Assembly (NCBI RefSeq): GCF_001039355.2
Contig: NW_019774280.1
Coordinates: forward strand, 457,416-521,415
Reading direction: 5' to 3'
Source of the DNA: Lingula anatina
Lineage: Eukaryota > Brachiopoda > Lingulata > Lingulida > Lingulidae
DNA length: 64,000 nucleotides
Shown in pieces: positions 47,122-59,603 of the stretch. A program made the position numbers and the translations under genes. Under the pieces are notes generated by a model. That model searched no databases. It saw only the letters and a list, made by a program, of their open reading frames with translations, and had not been told where the DNA came from. Every line of letters starts with the position of its first letter. The stretch's first letter is position 1.

Positions 47122-49490
47122 AAAGACTTTTCAAGAACATTGCTTTACAACATTTACATTTTGTTGGAATACAACTCCTCCATTACTACAACTATATACA
47201 GTTACATTGCTTTTATTCTCAACTACTGCATTTTAGTGATTTACATAAAAATATATTTAGATCCAGAGATAACATGCTGTAACACATATGTTATTAAAGG
47301 ATTTGCGTAATACCGTCAGAATGGCCTGAACGGAACATATTCTTCAGAAAACATGCCCAACTAAAGATATCTTTATCCAAATACACAATTTAAAAGCTCA
47401 TTTTGTAAATTTTTGGATTTAAAAAACGTCCTATTTGCTCGGCCTGGGTGTTAATGAGCTACGTGGTCACGTGGTCCGATGACGACAATCGTGCCACCGG
47501 AGAACAGAGCGTGCTTAGCTGTCAAACTGAGCTGCATTGTCTACCCGTAAGATGACTTCTCTGGCTTCTGATAAAAGTTTATACTCATTCAAATCTCTTA
47601 CCCGAGGGTTCTAAATCCTCGTGAAGCTGTGTAAAACTATTTCCCGTCTAGTCAATTCTTTAACAAGCATTTAATTATGGTTATCCCAAGTTGTATAAAA
47701 CACTGCATTTGAATGAGTTAAGGGTACTGTTGTTTATTGCATATGAGGTCCATGTTATTTGTGAAATTCAATAAATTTTATTAAACCGCTGACACTCCGT
47801 CTTGCATACTTTTATTAAACTGAGGTGAACAATGCCCGTTACCTTTACAAGTCCTATCTTAACTGGAACTTCCTTTACCTCTTAATTAGAGGGTTAAATG
47901 GCATTCAATTCTCCTTCAAACGCACTCTCGCAGGCGATATTTATCTCAGGTAAAAATCTACCTGTGCGTTAGTTTCAAAGAGCAGCTCCCGCAGACCTGG
48001 GGGTACTAGATAAAATCTGAACACCAGGTTTATCGAGGAGCTAGAGAAACAAAGGAAATTTTTTTCCTGCACGGCTTCATAGGAATTTTAACATGGACTT
48101 GATCCAGCTTAGACCTCCAAACTAACAGGGTGACATGAGCAATTTTCACAAACAAATAAAATAATATATATATTTCAGTTAGCCTCCTTTTAAATAAATA
48201 TACAGTTCTGGGTAAATTAGAATATTTATTAAATCGCTAGAATATTTTTGATTTAATTATTTATTATTAATGGAAATTAAGCTACTATATGAGGTACATT
48301 TGCTGTGATTACGCTGTCCTTCATGTTTTGCGTTAGTCTACATTTTGCTGTACGTGCTTGTAATTTTTTTAATCTGTGCGTACAACTTTTGCAGGTCTGG
48401 TTACGCCTCTGTTATATGATGAAAGTCTAAATTTGGCAATTAGTTCCTTAGCTTATTTAAATAGAATTGCAGTGTAAAAATTTCAACAAGATGTTGGCGC
48501 AATAGCCCTTTACTCTTTGTGGATATTTCCCCCGTCAAAGTTTGTCTATTTGTCTAAAATTATCTTTCAATCTTTACTCTTTCAAGGACAGTATAAAGTT
48601 ATCTGACATATTTTCGTGAAAGCCAAGGGTCTCCAGTTCATTCCGTACTCAATTTTAGCCAAGCAAATTTTTCTTGAGTAGATCTTTATAGCACGGTTTT
48701 ATAATACAATTTTTCAAAGAGGGGATTTAAATCAATATATTAAAAAATGTAGCTTCATACTTAAAAGAATTGGGTATCTCCCGCTTTTCATAATATACTA
48801 AGTTATATACATGTACAATGAACTAAGTTATCAGTTGTGCTCAGTTTTTACACCCAACATTCACCGTTTGTGGCTTTCTTATATCCCTTACCAGGTTAGA
48901 TCTCCATGCATAATTTAAAATATACTAACGAACGTAAAACTGCACATTTAGTAAACACATTAAATTAATGATTTTTTCCATGCTACCAGTAGCAAACAGT
49001 GTTCTTTTACCTTGATCTGCTACATGTTTTTGGGTTTGACAAAGCTTACAAATCTGCAAAAAGTTTTGCGTACAGACGCAGAACTTGCGTTTCAGAGCAA
49101 TTTCTTTTATTAATGATCACGACCGTGTTTGATCTTAATTGTTTAAATATTGATATTTAACGTCATTTACAAATATCAATAAAATAACCCCATGAAATAA
49201 ATGAGATATATTGAAAAATATGAAAGCCCACCAAGACGAGTTTGATACCTGTTATTACCTGGCTTGGGAATTGCAGCAGTGCATAATTAACAGGTTTTAT
49301 TGTTAACGAGCTCTTGGTCAACTACAATGCATTTAAAATGCATCAGCAATTAGTAAGCTTGTCAACTGATGACAGTTAATCTAAAAGACTATCAGCTTTT
49401 GATATGATCTAAAACACCTGAGTTGACCGAGATCGCGAGCATCGCAACTATTGTAACCGAAGTTAGTACCTTGTACATGTAAGTCACGGA
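47122..49490. other. Non-array spacer inside the gene cluster
   Basis: The first 160 bases resemble the distal flank of array units; the rest (about 47290-49490) has no match to other units and no recognised gene. A palindrome GGTCACGTGGTC (E-box type) is near 47466. Confidence 0.55.
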
Positions 49491-50002
49491 AGACCGTCAC
49501 AGACAAAGAAAGATTGTCAAGGAGTGCTGCAATTTTGGTGAATCCTACGACAACACACTGAGGCATGTTTTTCCACACTTTGCACGCGTGCAGTGTGTGT
49601 GTGGGGGGGGGGGGGCTAAATATAAAAAAAGGGACAGATGCTTTTTTTGATTTTGACTCACAGGGGAGAATCAGATAAAAATGAGATGCTAAGCTGCACA
49701 ACAGTCCCACTGGGCTCTTTAACATGTGTTGTTTCACTTAGGTTTCATTATGTATTCATCGGATCATACGTCTTGTTACAGGTGTTACGTTGCGACCAAC
49801 CATTGAACTATACCGCATTGCATGCATGGCGCTATGAAAGTTTTCTGAGGGAGCCGTGCGTAAACAAAATAACATAAAGACTTTCAGTGTGTTACTCTTT
49901 TGTTGATGTTTTTTATTGTAATAATCACAAGGTACCGAGGTAATAATGTCTTTTTAAATTTCACAATGATCCGTCTAAGTCGGTGTAAAAGATAAATCTA
50001 CA

Positions 50003-50581
50003 ATGTCAGCAAGCGCGCCATATCCCGAGTTCTGGGTCCGCAAGATGCGCTCAATTTTTGTAATGTTCGACCACGACTTGGACGGCGTTGTCAAGAAGGA
50101 AGATATGGTGGACTTTTGCGAGTCCAGAGCTAAATGGCTTCTCAAACAAGAACAAATGCACGCCTATATGGACCTAGTAAAACACGCTTGGGATTATTTT
50201 TGGGCCGGACCGGAGAAGAAAGAGAACGTTACTCTTAAGGACTATATCTACAACCAAGCACGCACTTTTCGCGAACCAACTGTTCAAGAAGAGGGGGAAA
50301 AGTGGTTCCATGTCTATTTTGACAAAATCGCAGACAAAAATGGCGACGGTATTGTGACCAGAAAGGAATATGAAGAGTTCCTTGGCCTTTTTGGCGTACA
50401 TCCGCTATCTGTCCCTCCATCGTTTGAGGCCTTGGACACAGATGGTGATGGTCATATCAGCAAAGAGGAGTTCGTAAATGCTGCCGTAGGTTTCTTCTGC
50501 TGCACTGCAGACACCCCGGCAAAGTTGTTTTGGGGTCCGTTCTTGGCTGAAATATCCTTATCATATAGAAACTGTAAATAA
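50003..50581 (+). CDS. Sarcoplasmic calcium-binding protein copy 10 (stop-loss extension)
   Basis: Open single exon of 192 residues. The usual TAA after FLA is GAA, so translation runs ten residues further (ending YRNCK) to a TAA at 50579. The 5' half is a third type ('DFCESRAKWLLKQEQ', NQARTFREPTVQEEG). EF1 and EF3 are complete; EF4 is DTDGDGHISKEE. TTTTTAAA at 49951-49958. The extension is absent from the duplicate copy 11. Likely functional, or an allele of copy 11. Confidence 0.87.
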   Translation: MSASAPYPEFWVRKMRSIFVMFDHDLDGVVKKEDMVDFCESRAKWLLKQEQMHAYMDLVKHAWDYFWAGPEKKENVTLKDYIYNQARTFREPTVQEEGEKWFHVYFDKIADKNGDGIVTRKEYEEFLGLFGVHPLSVPPSFEALDTDGDGHISKEEFVNAAVGFFCCTADTPAKLFWGPFLAEISLSYRNCK

Positions 50582-51079
50582 TATGCTTTGCCTATAGGGG
50601 AATCACGAACTGGAACTTTCTTGTTGAAAAGACGCTTTACATTTCAAGAAGATGCGCACGAACGCTTGCAGTATTGATGACGGCATAATGATGTGTTGTC
50701 AGTCACAATTGAAGTCATGGTTCGATCATTTTTTTCATCTTCACCTTGTCAATAACAGCTTTTCAATCTGGCTTTCACCTACCCCCAGATTTTTTATATT
50801 GTTCGAAGGTTGCATCCGTTTGCATATAAGACATTACAGCGCACAAAGATCTCTTCAGAGTCTAGCTGTTAAATAAGTGGGAGATTACAAGTACCCCTTG
50901 TAAACACTGCCAGCTTGATGCTTCACGACACTTCTTTATATGAACTGGCCAGTGTGTTCAGAAAAAGTATAATAATTAAATGAATATAAGGAAATAAGAA
51001 GGAAAATATTGTGAAACAGATCATTTTATGACTAGTGGAAAAAACTGCATGCTCCAATAAATCAGTTTTTATATTTGTT

Positions 51080-51244
51080 GTGACCAGAAAGGAATATGAA
51101 GAGTCCCTTGGTCTTGTTGGCGTACACCCGCTATCCGTTCCTCCATCATTTGATGCCTTAGAGTTTGTAAATGCTGCCGTTGGTTTCTTCTGCTGCACTG
51201 CAGACACCCCGGCAAAGTTATTTTGGGGTCCGATCTTGGCTTAA
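51080..51244 (+). pseudogene. Calcium-binding protein 3' fragment 10b
   Basis: Same 5' breakpoint as fragment 9b, plus an internal 33-base in-frame loss that removes the EF4 loop (DALEFVNAAVG in place of DAL-loop-EEF). Ends at the normal stop. Confidence 0.85.
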
Positions 51245-51538
51245 ATCCCCTGATCATACGGAAACTAAAATATTATGCTTATCCTATAGGGCAAACATGA
51301 TCTGGGAATTTATTTAGGAAAAGACGTTTTACATTTCAAGAAGACGCTAACGGACCCCTGTTGTGATAAAACCATGGTGTGCTATTAGTCACAACTGAAT
51401 TCATGCTTTTGTTCGTGCTTCATTTTTTTTCTGGTCAAGGACATCATTTCAAGTAAAATAGCACCCCAAACTTATGAATTAACCAATAAAAGCTTTCATT
51501 TGCGCCTTGTATATTAAACAGTATAATACAGGTTGTAG

Positions 51539-51539
51539 N
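51539..51539. other. Single N at the duplication junction
   Basis: One unknown base between duplicate D1 copy 1 and the palindromic insert before copy 2. Confidence 0.95.
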
Positions 51540-51667
51540 CAAAATGCGTTGCAGTTGCAAAATGCGTTCAGTTGCAAAATGCGGCTCTACTTAGTAGGAC
51601 CGCATTTTGCAACTGAACGTATTTTGCAACCGGTTGCAAAATGCGGTCGGTTGCAAAATGCGGCTCT
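51540..51667. repeat. Palindromic GTTGCAAAATGCG repeat block
   Basis: Several copies of GTTGCAAAATGCG in direct order, and the reverse complement CGCATTTTGCAAC in the middle, separated by GGCTCTAC-type spacers. It can fold into hairpins. It is not found elsewhere in the window. Confidence 0.8.
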
Positions 51668-52179
51668 ACACCGTCACAGACAAAGAAATATTGTCAAGGA
51701 GTGCTGCAATTTTGGTGAATCCCACGACAACACACTGAGACATGTTTTTCCACACTTTGCACGCGTGCAGTGTGTGTGTGTGTGGGGGGGGGGCTAAATA
51801 TAAAAAAAGGGACAGATGCTTTTTTTGATTTTGACTCACAGGGGAGAATCAGATAAAAATGAGATGCTAAGCTGCACAACAGTCCCACTGGGCTCTTTAA
51901 CATGTGTTGTTTCACTTAGGTTTCATTATGTATTCATCGGATCATACGTCTTGTTACAGGTGTTACGTTGCGACCAACCATTGAACTATACCGCATTGCA
52001 TGCATGGCGCTATGAAAGTTTTCTGAGGGAGCCGTGCGTAAACAAAATAACATAAAGACTTTCAGTGTGTTGCTCTTTTGTTGATGTTTTTATTGTAATA
52101 ATCACAAGGTACCGAGGTAATAATGTCTTTTTAAATTTCACAATGATCCGTCTAAGTCAGTGTAAAAGATAAATCTACA

Positions 52180-52728
52180 ATGTCAGCAAGCGCGCCATAT
52201 CCCGAGTTCTGGGTCCGCAAGATGCGCTCAATTTTTGTAATATTCGACCACGACTTGGACGGCGTTGTCAAGAAGGAAGATATGGTGGACTTTTGCGAGT
52301 CCAGAGCTAAATGGCTTCTCAAACAAGAACAAATGCAAGCCTATATGGACCTAGTAAAACACGCTTGGGATTATTTTTGGGCAGGACCGGAGAAGAAAGA
52401 GAATGTTACTCTTAAGGACTATATCTACAACCAAGCACGCACTTTTCGCGAACCAACTGTTCAAGAAGAGGGGAAAAAGTGGTTCCATGTCTATTTTGAC
52501 AAAATCGCAGACAAAAATGGCGACGGTATTGTGACCAGAAAGGAATATGAAGAGTTCCTTGGCCTTTTTGGTGTACATCCGCTATCTGTCCCTCCGTCGT
52601 TTGAGGCCTTGGACACAGATGGTGATGGTCAGATCAGCAAAGAAGAGTTCGTAAATGCTGCCGTTGGTTTCTTCAGCTGCACTGCAGACACCCCGGCAAA
52701 GTTGTTTTGGGGTCCGTTCTTGGCTTAA
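52180..52728 (+). CDS. Sarcoplasmic calcium-binding protein copy 11
   Basis: Open single exon, 182 residues, almost the same as copy 10 but with the standard stop and Gln in EF4 (DTDGDGQISKEE). One of the paired Cys after EF4 is Ser (FFSCTADTP). TTTTTAAA at 52128-52135. With a single-N join nearby it may be an allele of copy 10. Confidence 0.9.
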   Translation: MSASAPYPEFWVRKMRSIFVIFDHDLDGVVKKEDMVDFCESRAKWLLKQEQMQAYMDLVKHAWDYFWAGPEKKENVTLKDYIYNQARTFREPTVQEEGKKWFHVYFDKIADKNGDGIVTRKEYEEFLGLFGVHPLSVPPSFEALDTDGDGQISKEEFVNAAVGFFSCTADTPAKLFWGPFLA

Positions 52729-53256
52729 ATATCCTTATCATATGGAAACTGTAAATAATATGCTTTACCTATAGGGGAATCACGAGCTGGAACTTTCTTG
52801 TTGAAAAGACGCTTTACATTTCAAGAAGATGCGCACGAACGCTTGCAGTATTGATGACGGAATAATAATGTGTTGTCAGTCACAATTGAATTCATGCTTT
52901 GTTCATTTTGTTCATTTTCACCTTGTCAATAACAGCTTTTCAATCTGGCTTTCACCTACCCCCAGAACTTTTATATTGTTCGAAGGTTGCATTCGTTTGC
53001 ATATAATACATTACAGCGCACAAAGATCTCTTCCGAGTCTAGCTGTTAAATAAGTGGGAGATTACAAGTACCCCTTGTAAACACCGCCAGCTTGATGCTT
53101 CACGACACTTCTTTATATGAACTGGCCAGTGTGTTCAGAAAAAGTATAATAATTAAATGAATATAAGGAAATAAGAAGGAAAATATTGTGAAACAGATCA
53201 TTTTATGACCAGTGGAAGAATCTGTATGCTCCAATAAATCAGTTTTTATATTTGTT

Positions 53257-53421
53257 GTGACCAGAAAGGAATATGAAGAGTTCCTTGGTCTTGTTGGCGT
53301 ACACCCGCTATCCGTTCCTCCATCATTTGATACCTTGGAGTTTGTAAATGCTGCCGTTGGATTCTTCTGCTGCACTGCAGACACCCCGGCAAAGTTACTT
53401 TGGGGTCCATTCTTGGCTTAA
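53257..53421 (+). pseudogene. Calcium-binding protein 3' fragment 11b
   Basis: Same breakpoint and same 33-base EF4 loop deletion as 10b. Reads LLWGPFLA at the end. No start or promoter. Confidence 0.85.
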
Positions 53422-53714
53422 ATCCCCTGATCATACGGAAACTGAAATATTATGCTTATCCTATAGGGCAAACATGATCTGGGAATTTATTTCGGAAAAG
53501 ACGTTTTACATTTCAAGAAGACGTTAACGGACCCCTGTGGTGATAAAACCATGGTGTGCTATTAGTCACAACTGAATTCATACTTTTGTTTGTGCTTCAT
53601 TTTTTTCTTGTCAAGGACATCATTTCAAGTAAAATAGCACCCCAAACTTATGAATTAACCAATAAAAGCTTTCATTTGCGCCTTGTATATTAAACAGTAT
53701 AATACAGGTTGTTG

Positions 53715-54632
53715 GGAAAAAGGGTCAAAACCTCTTTTGTCACAAACTGAGTATAAACTTTCAAGCTTTTGATATTTACCATATACAACACCGATGGAAC
53801 TTTCCGTACACTGTAGTGGGTTTATTGACAACTATCTGAATACGATAAACGCATTCGATATGCAGGCTTTATAAACCACTATAATTATAAGTGATTGCAA
53901 ATGCATTGCATGTCCTAATTAACGCTGTTATTACTCTAGTGCAGTTTGAACTCTTCAATAATGACTGGCTTTGAAAGGACATGGACTGATTAGAATATAC
54001 ACTACATAAACTTAGGTTAATGTGCACATACTGACTTGGTGTTAAATGTTAATCACATGTAAGTACACCCATAAGACATTTTACCCTTTAAAAGGTGCCA
54101 TGAGTCAATAACAGGGTGAAGGTGTGACTCTAATGCTGTGAATGCAATCAATTTTCTGCCTTTTTTCCACATACGAAACACAGTTGTTGTGTATGTAACC
54201 CGATAAAATAGGTTGGAAGGATGTGTTTTACTGTGAAGGTTCATATACCGGGAAACCATTACTGTCCACTGATTTAAACAGTCAAACTTGATCATCCTCA
54301 ATTATTCTAATGATTTCAACGAGGAAGATATGAGCGCAACGAACTCGTTTGATGTGGTCGGAATGTCCCGTGTAAATATGCATTCTCAGAAGTTCCCATC
54401 CCGCGCACCATTAATGTGAGCAAAAACGAGCTCGATTCCAGAGTTATTTGGTTTGCATACAATAATCCTGGAGAAAGGTGATATTCATTTCGATACATGT
54501 TCACTGCTCACATACACCATTTATTTCCATATGCGGAGAAATATTCCCCATAATTCTATAGGCTGTAACCTATTCTGCATTTCGTCGCATGCATCATGAT
54601 ACACGGTGGACGAAAATATTTCCTCGTCTTCT
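53715..54632. other. Spacer after the array
   Basis: Unique AT-rich sequence. No gene recognised. Confidence 0.5.
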
Positions 54633-54663
54633 TTTATTAACTACCTATAGACGTATTGATTCG

Positions 54664-55019
54664 TCATCCCACGAAAAAAGTAACATTTTTTCGTTTAAAA
54701 GGGATGTGTCTTTTCTTGTATTGTTTGCCTGAAACTACATCTTCTTTGTGTTTTGGGTTTTTCCAGAAAGATGCCGGATTGCCTTCGTTAAGCGTGCCAT
54801 TTCTAAATACTCTTGAAACAGACGCAATATACTGTAGTGGAGATGACATGGAATAATTACCAGCAAAAGAGTTGCTTTTGTCACTCGTACTGTTCAAAGT
54901 GGTAGAGTTTAAATCCCCTACCGTGTCGCCATCTATCGTATTGCTTATACTCGGTGACGTCTTCCAGGGTCCGACCCCTTGCCCTCCCTCTGGCTGGACG
55001 TCTACATACACTTGATCAA
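54664..55019 (-). CDS. Putative 3'-terminal exon of an unrecognised protein
   Basis: Minus-strand open frame after a good acceptor (TTACAG|TTGATC), running 117 codons to a stop, with AATAAA (54633-54638, minus strand) 25 bases later. The sequence is rich in Ser, Thr and Asn with several NxS/T sequons, then basic at its end. No domain is recognised. It needs one base from the preceding exon (phase 1), which does not fit the exon at 57923-58159 directly, so an exon between them would be needed if they belong together. Confidence 0.35.
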
Positions 55020-57922
55020 CTGTAATGCAAATTGAAAGAGTAAAGTGAGACAGATATAAAGAAACATAACATTTGAAGAGTTATGGAAACGAAGCAATTA
55101 TGAAAACTGGACACGAGATAAGTTTGGGACCGGTCAAAAAAGGAAGAAGACCAAAGAAAAATGCATATCAACAATACTTGTTAGGCTTTCGTCACTTTTT
55201 CTCACTCTTAAATTTTTTTTCCAAAAATTAGTTACACAATAACATAGACTACTGAAAAGGAATACATGTATACTGTAGCAAGCAGAAATTAAACTCCAGT
55301 GTATTTATTCGTAAAGGGTACAAATACCACCATTTAGTTAGTTTTACGTTTCAGCCATAGAACAATTAAGTCGCAGAAAAAAATAATAAAAAAAAAGTTT
55401 CTTCCATTTTACATATTTACAATTGGTCATGTCATAAGTACCCAAATTGTGTCTTTAGAAAATTTGCTGTTTACTTATTCTCCACTCCAAGTTAGTACGA
55501 GTTTTAAGTGAACAAAAGAATATAAACAAAACAATATAAATATAAATGTAGTCTGGTTAATATTTGGGGTCAGCGAAAATACAACTTATTCGTGGCAAAA
55601 TCAAATGGGCTTTCACTACCTCACCATGTTATAACAGCGGTAATCGGTATCAATGACAATATTATAAAACTATGACGTGGCTTATACGTATACTGGAATT
55701 ACGAGAAATTGCAAAACTTTTAAAACGGGCAACCAGACCATTAGGTGTATGTGTTTTGTGTTTTGATAACATAACTGCAAACAATCAATAAAACAATCGA
55801 TATTTCTTTCGTGGTGTGTAACGTGATCTTTCATAACTACCCTATTATTAGATGAATGGATATCCAGGTGATTAAAAAGCGGTCTGTTTCATTCCATCAA
55901 TGGCTCCATTACATAGGAATGAGGGGAATCAATAAATGGCATGATCGTATAGTCAGATGCTTCTAAAAATAAAAATTGACGTGGGGTATTCGATAACAGT
56001 GATTTCAATCAGTCTTCTGTTTTAAAACAACAAATTTAGTTCGGAATAGCCGCCCCTGTCAAATACCGGAATTGGTATAATTCCCATTCTATAGACAGAA
56101 CAAAATTATACTAAAGAGAATTACGGGATCCATTAATGTTATTGTGCAAGGGTAAACACGATCTGTTCTAGGTACTTTAAAATGGTGATTAATGTACATA
56201 TGAACTTCATAGTCAAAGTAGAATTCAATAACAATGAGACAAAGATGAAAAACAAAGGTCTTTCGACATGTGTATAGGTAAAGAACGCTTGGAACAAGGC
56301 GTAGAAGTAGTCTGTATGGGAGCAGTTTTTTGACTTATCGTATGTCGCTGTTTAATTCATTCGGTTAATTCGGTTGAGAAATATTCGCATTTGACTGATT
56401 TGATTTAATAAACGAAAAATCTACATCATGAAGTAGTCGTAGGTAAAAAAAGAGTGGGTATTTTTATGCTTTGGGCCTATTTATCTGCTCTTAGGCAGGT
56501 GTCATTTCTTTACACTTACCCTCATTTTTATTACTGACAAGAAAAATAGAGGCTAAAACCTCTCCTGAAAACTCGATCGTTTCAGTGGATAGATTTATCA
56601 GTTTGACAACATATCTAAGCAATATCTGGGTTCATTCGCTCAATCTCAAATTAAATCTCCCTTTGCCTTTGATATTATTGATTTTGTGGTATTTTCGGTA
56701 ATATTAGAGATGGTAGCCTACGCTTGGATAACGCAGTGTATAAGAGGCCAAATAATATTATATTAAAGTGTGAATTTGGCCAATTATTTTTTCGGAATTA
56801 GATGCACGCAGGTGTGAGCGTAGTTGTCCTTAGAATGAGGCGTAAGATAAGGTTAAAGCGTCACTTAAGTGAAACAGACAAATCGGACAAGTCATTACGC
56901 CTTCGAAGCAATGCTCTGGTACATTTTATGCCCCCCCCCCAAAAAAAAAAAAATGGGTGGGAGAATAATAAAATGCAATGCATCACAATCAATATTTTTC
57001 TGATTTCAAAACAAAACCTCTAAATATTTGCATGCATTAAGCCTAAAATTCCTTCTTTTTCATTAGTTAGCTAATTAAATTATTGCACGCCCAATTCTTA
57101 CAAGTCTGATTCCACTGGCGTTAGTGTTCATGTACATTGTATATCTTTTCTAAATCTAGGAAAGAAATGATTCCCTGGTAGAGTGCGATTTTTGTTTGCT
57201 CTTGTGGAGAAAAATTTAATAGATTCAAAAAGACTGTTTCTTCTTTTTTACCTATGAGGCACGAATTTGATCACTCATCAAAAGAGTCAACTAAATCACA
57301 TGATGAATGTAAGGTCAATACTACACACTTTATAGAAAAATATACGTCCAATATCTCAACATACGATTTCTCTGACCTGTATTTAGACTAATTTTTGCAC
57401 ATAGGGAATAAGCGACCGTTGAAAAGAATATATATGATATCTTGAGTCAAGATCATGATACATCGGTTTCTGGTAAAAATAAGAGACTCGTGTGGAGTCC
57501 AGTGAATCTTATTTGATAAAGTTATTGGGGATTTGGCGGAATGCATTTCGCGGCATACCGGTTTTTTAAAATAAGTGATGTTTAAACGCGTTATACCGTA
57601 TACGTGTATTCCTGTGATGAAAATTCCTCAATTTAACAGCACGAAATAGTTTCAGAAAACATACTGACCTCAGGCTTAAATCAAGCTTAAATGTGAACAT
57701 TTTTCAACCAAGTTTGTTAGTGTGTTTCTGTTTTTTTAATAACGCCACATTCAGTCATTAAAAAAGGCTGACGAGAAATGTCATCCTGTATAATGGCAGT
57801 TTCGTATAAACGCTGCACGAGAACCGCGTCGACGTGAGAGTGCGTCATTACTAGTATATTATTATATGATCCAGGGTAGGAAAATTGGTAAGATGAACTG
57901 CTGAGTGTTTAGACTACTTTAC
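55020..57922. other. Possible intron or intergenic stretch
   Basis: No exon could be supported. Contains a C run followed by an A run near 56932-56953. Confidence 0.45.
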
Positions 57923-58159
57923 CAGCACAGCCAGAGCAGCATTTCCCCCGGGGAGAGGGAACACAAGGCACTGATGCTGAGCTAACACGTGCTGAACTTT
58001 TCTTAAATAACCCAACAACGTGAGGTTGAAGGGCCGCCATGTCTCCGTGGGAAGGTCCCGCAGCAAAACACGTGCTTCAAAAACATTCGTTTGATGGCAC
58101 GTTGCGTCAAGCAGCGTTACAGCAACGCAAAATGGCACCAAAGCGTGCCAGAGTACCAT
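57923..58159 (-). CDS. Putative first exon of a secreted or membrane protein
   Basis: Minus-strand ATG at 58159, a hydrophobic leader (LVPFCVAVTLL) with a likely signal cleavage near residue 20, then about 58 residues with one NLT sequon and one Cys, up to the donor GCTG|GTAAAG in phase 0. Family not recognised. Support is the signal-like start plus the donor; it could be a chance open frame. Confidence 0.35.
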
Positions 58160-58846
58160 TACTGAATTATACTAGTAGAAACCAGCGCAGCATGGCAGAG
58201 AAAGCATAAAAAGTAGGCTGTAGACTCCATTACGGAAATGGGATTCATAAGGACACAGTTAAAAGCAGGATTGCGCTAATGTTATAACATAAACTGCAAT
58301 AACGGGAGCCCAGGGGATCGAAACGAAACCGGACTAAATATACACACAGTTCCTTTAATCAAACCTCGGTTGTAACTCGTCACAATATATAATTATTATC
58401 GGCGCAATTGAATCCTTATAGTGTTCATGCGTTGCAATAACTTTTGGAGAATTATATTTTAATTGCAAAGCGTTGAAGTGCGCATGTCCGGAACCTTGCC
58501 TCTCCTCTGCCAAAGATGTTATGCTTTGCTTTTTGTTTTGCTAGCCTAAATAAAAATGTTAAATTTGGTTTTTGATAAAAAAATTTAAAAAGTATTAACT
58601 GATTGATCAATTAGCTTTTTGTTTCAAGGAATTAAGCAATTAATAATAATTACTGACCAGCTTTGACGAAATTATGCGCTCTCTCAGTCAGTGATTTTCT
58701 AATATCAATTTAGTTTTGCTTAAGCAATATAGGTGCATTCATAAGTATGCTCTCTTATCACCCATCTTTAGAATGAGTAGATGTTTTGATTTTTTCATCG
58801 TTCAACAGACTGCACACTCACCTTTCCTGGAAGGTTGAGGGATACG

Positions 58847-58877
<31 letters not shown>

Positions 58878-59603
58878 GGATCCGCCTTTGTTAGTTTAAC
58901 GATACCCGCACCGCACAGGGGTTTGCCTATTGGGATTTCCCATGTGCTATACTTAAAATAGGGACTCGATACGAAAGGTTATATTTATAAAAGAGACAGT
59001 GCGTCAAATATATTAATTATGACACTAACGGAAATTGCTTTTACGTGTACAACACAAACATACCAGTGGCTAACCAAGAGCTTTAGTTTTTGCTCACCTT
59101 AAAACCGATGATTTTGTTTATCTTCTATAAACATAAACACAACCATGTCTAGCCAAGCAAAATAAAAAATCGTTATGCCTTGTCCTAAATCATTTGTTCC
59201 CATTATTAAACACGGGTTGTGTTTTTGCAACTGATCTGTTTGTGTATTGATGTGATGAATATTTCTAAATTTAACAGCTTTAAATAGTTTCAGAAAACAT
59301 ACTCATCTCAGGCTTAAATTATGAACATTTTTCATTTTCAACCGAGTTTGTTACTGTTTTTTTTTTCTTTTTTAATAGCGCTACATTCAGTCATAAAAAG
59401 GCGGACACGACCAGCAGACAAAAAAAATGCCCATCCTCTCACGTGACAACTAATCAGCTGGTTATAATTATTATTATTCTTACACTCTACTCCATAAGTA
59501 TTATATATATAAGTATTCTCGTCCAACTGAATTAACAAGGCCCGCCATTTCGGAGATGATATATAAATATGGACATATATATTAGATTATATTAGATGGC
59601 ATA
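58160..59603. other. Non-coding stretch
   Basis: No gene recognised. A TC tract lies at 58846-58874. The sequence at 59275-59400 resembles 57650-57780, a short diverged duplication. Confidence 0.5.
58846..58874. repeat. TC dinucleotide tract
   Basis: About 14 TC units. Confidence 0.9.

Larger units (their letters stand above)
49495..51537. repeat. Large direct duplication D1, copy 1
   Basis: About 2.04 kb holding gene copy 10 and fragment 10b, nearly identical by eye to 51670-53714 at an offset of about 2177 bases. An N at 51539 sits just after its right edge. Confidence 0.88.
51670..53714. repeat. Large direct duplication D1, copy 2
   Basis: Second copy of 49495-51537, containing gene copy 11 and fragment 11b. 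Confidence 0.88.
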
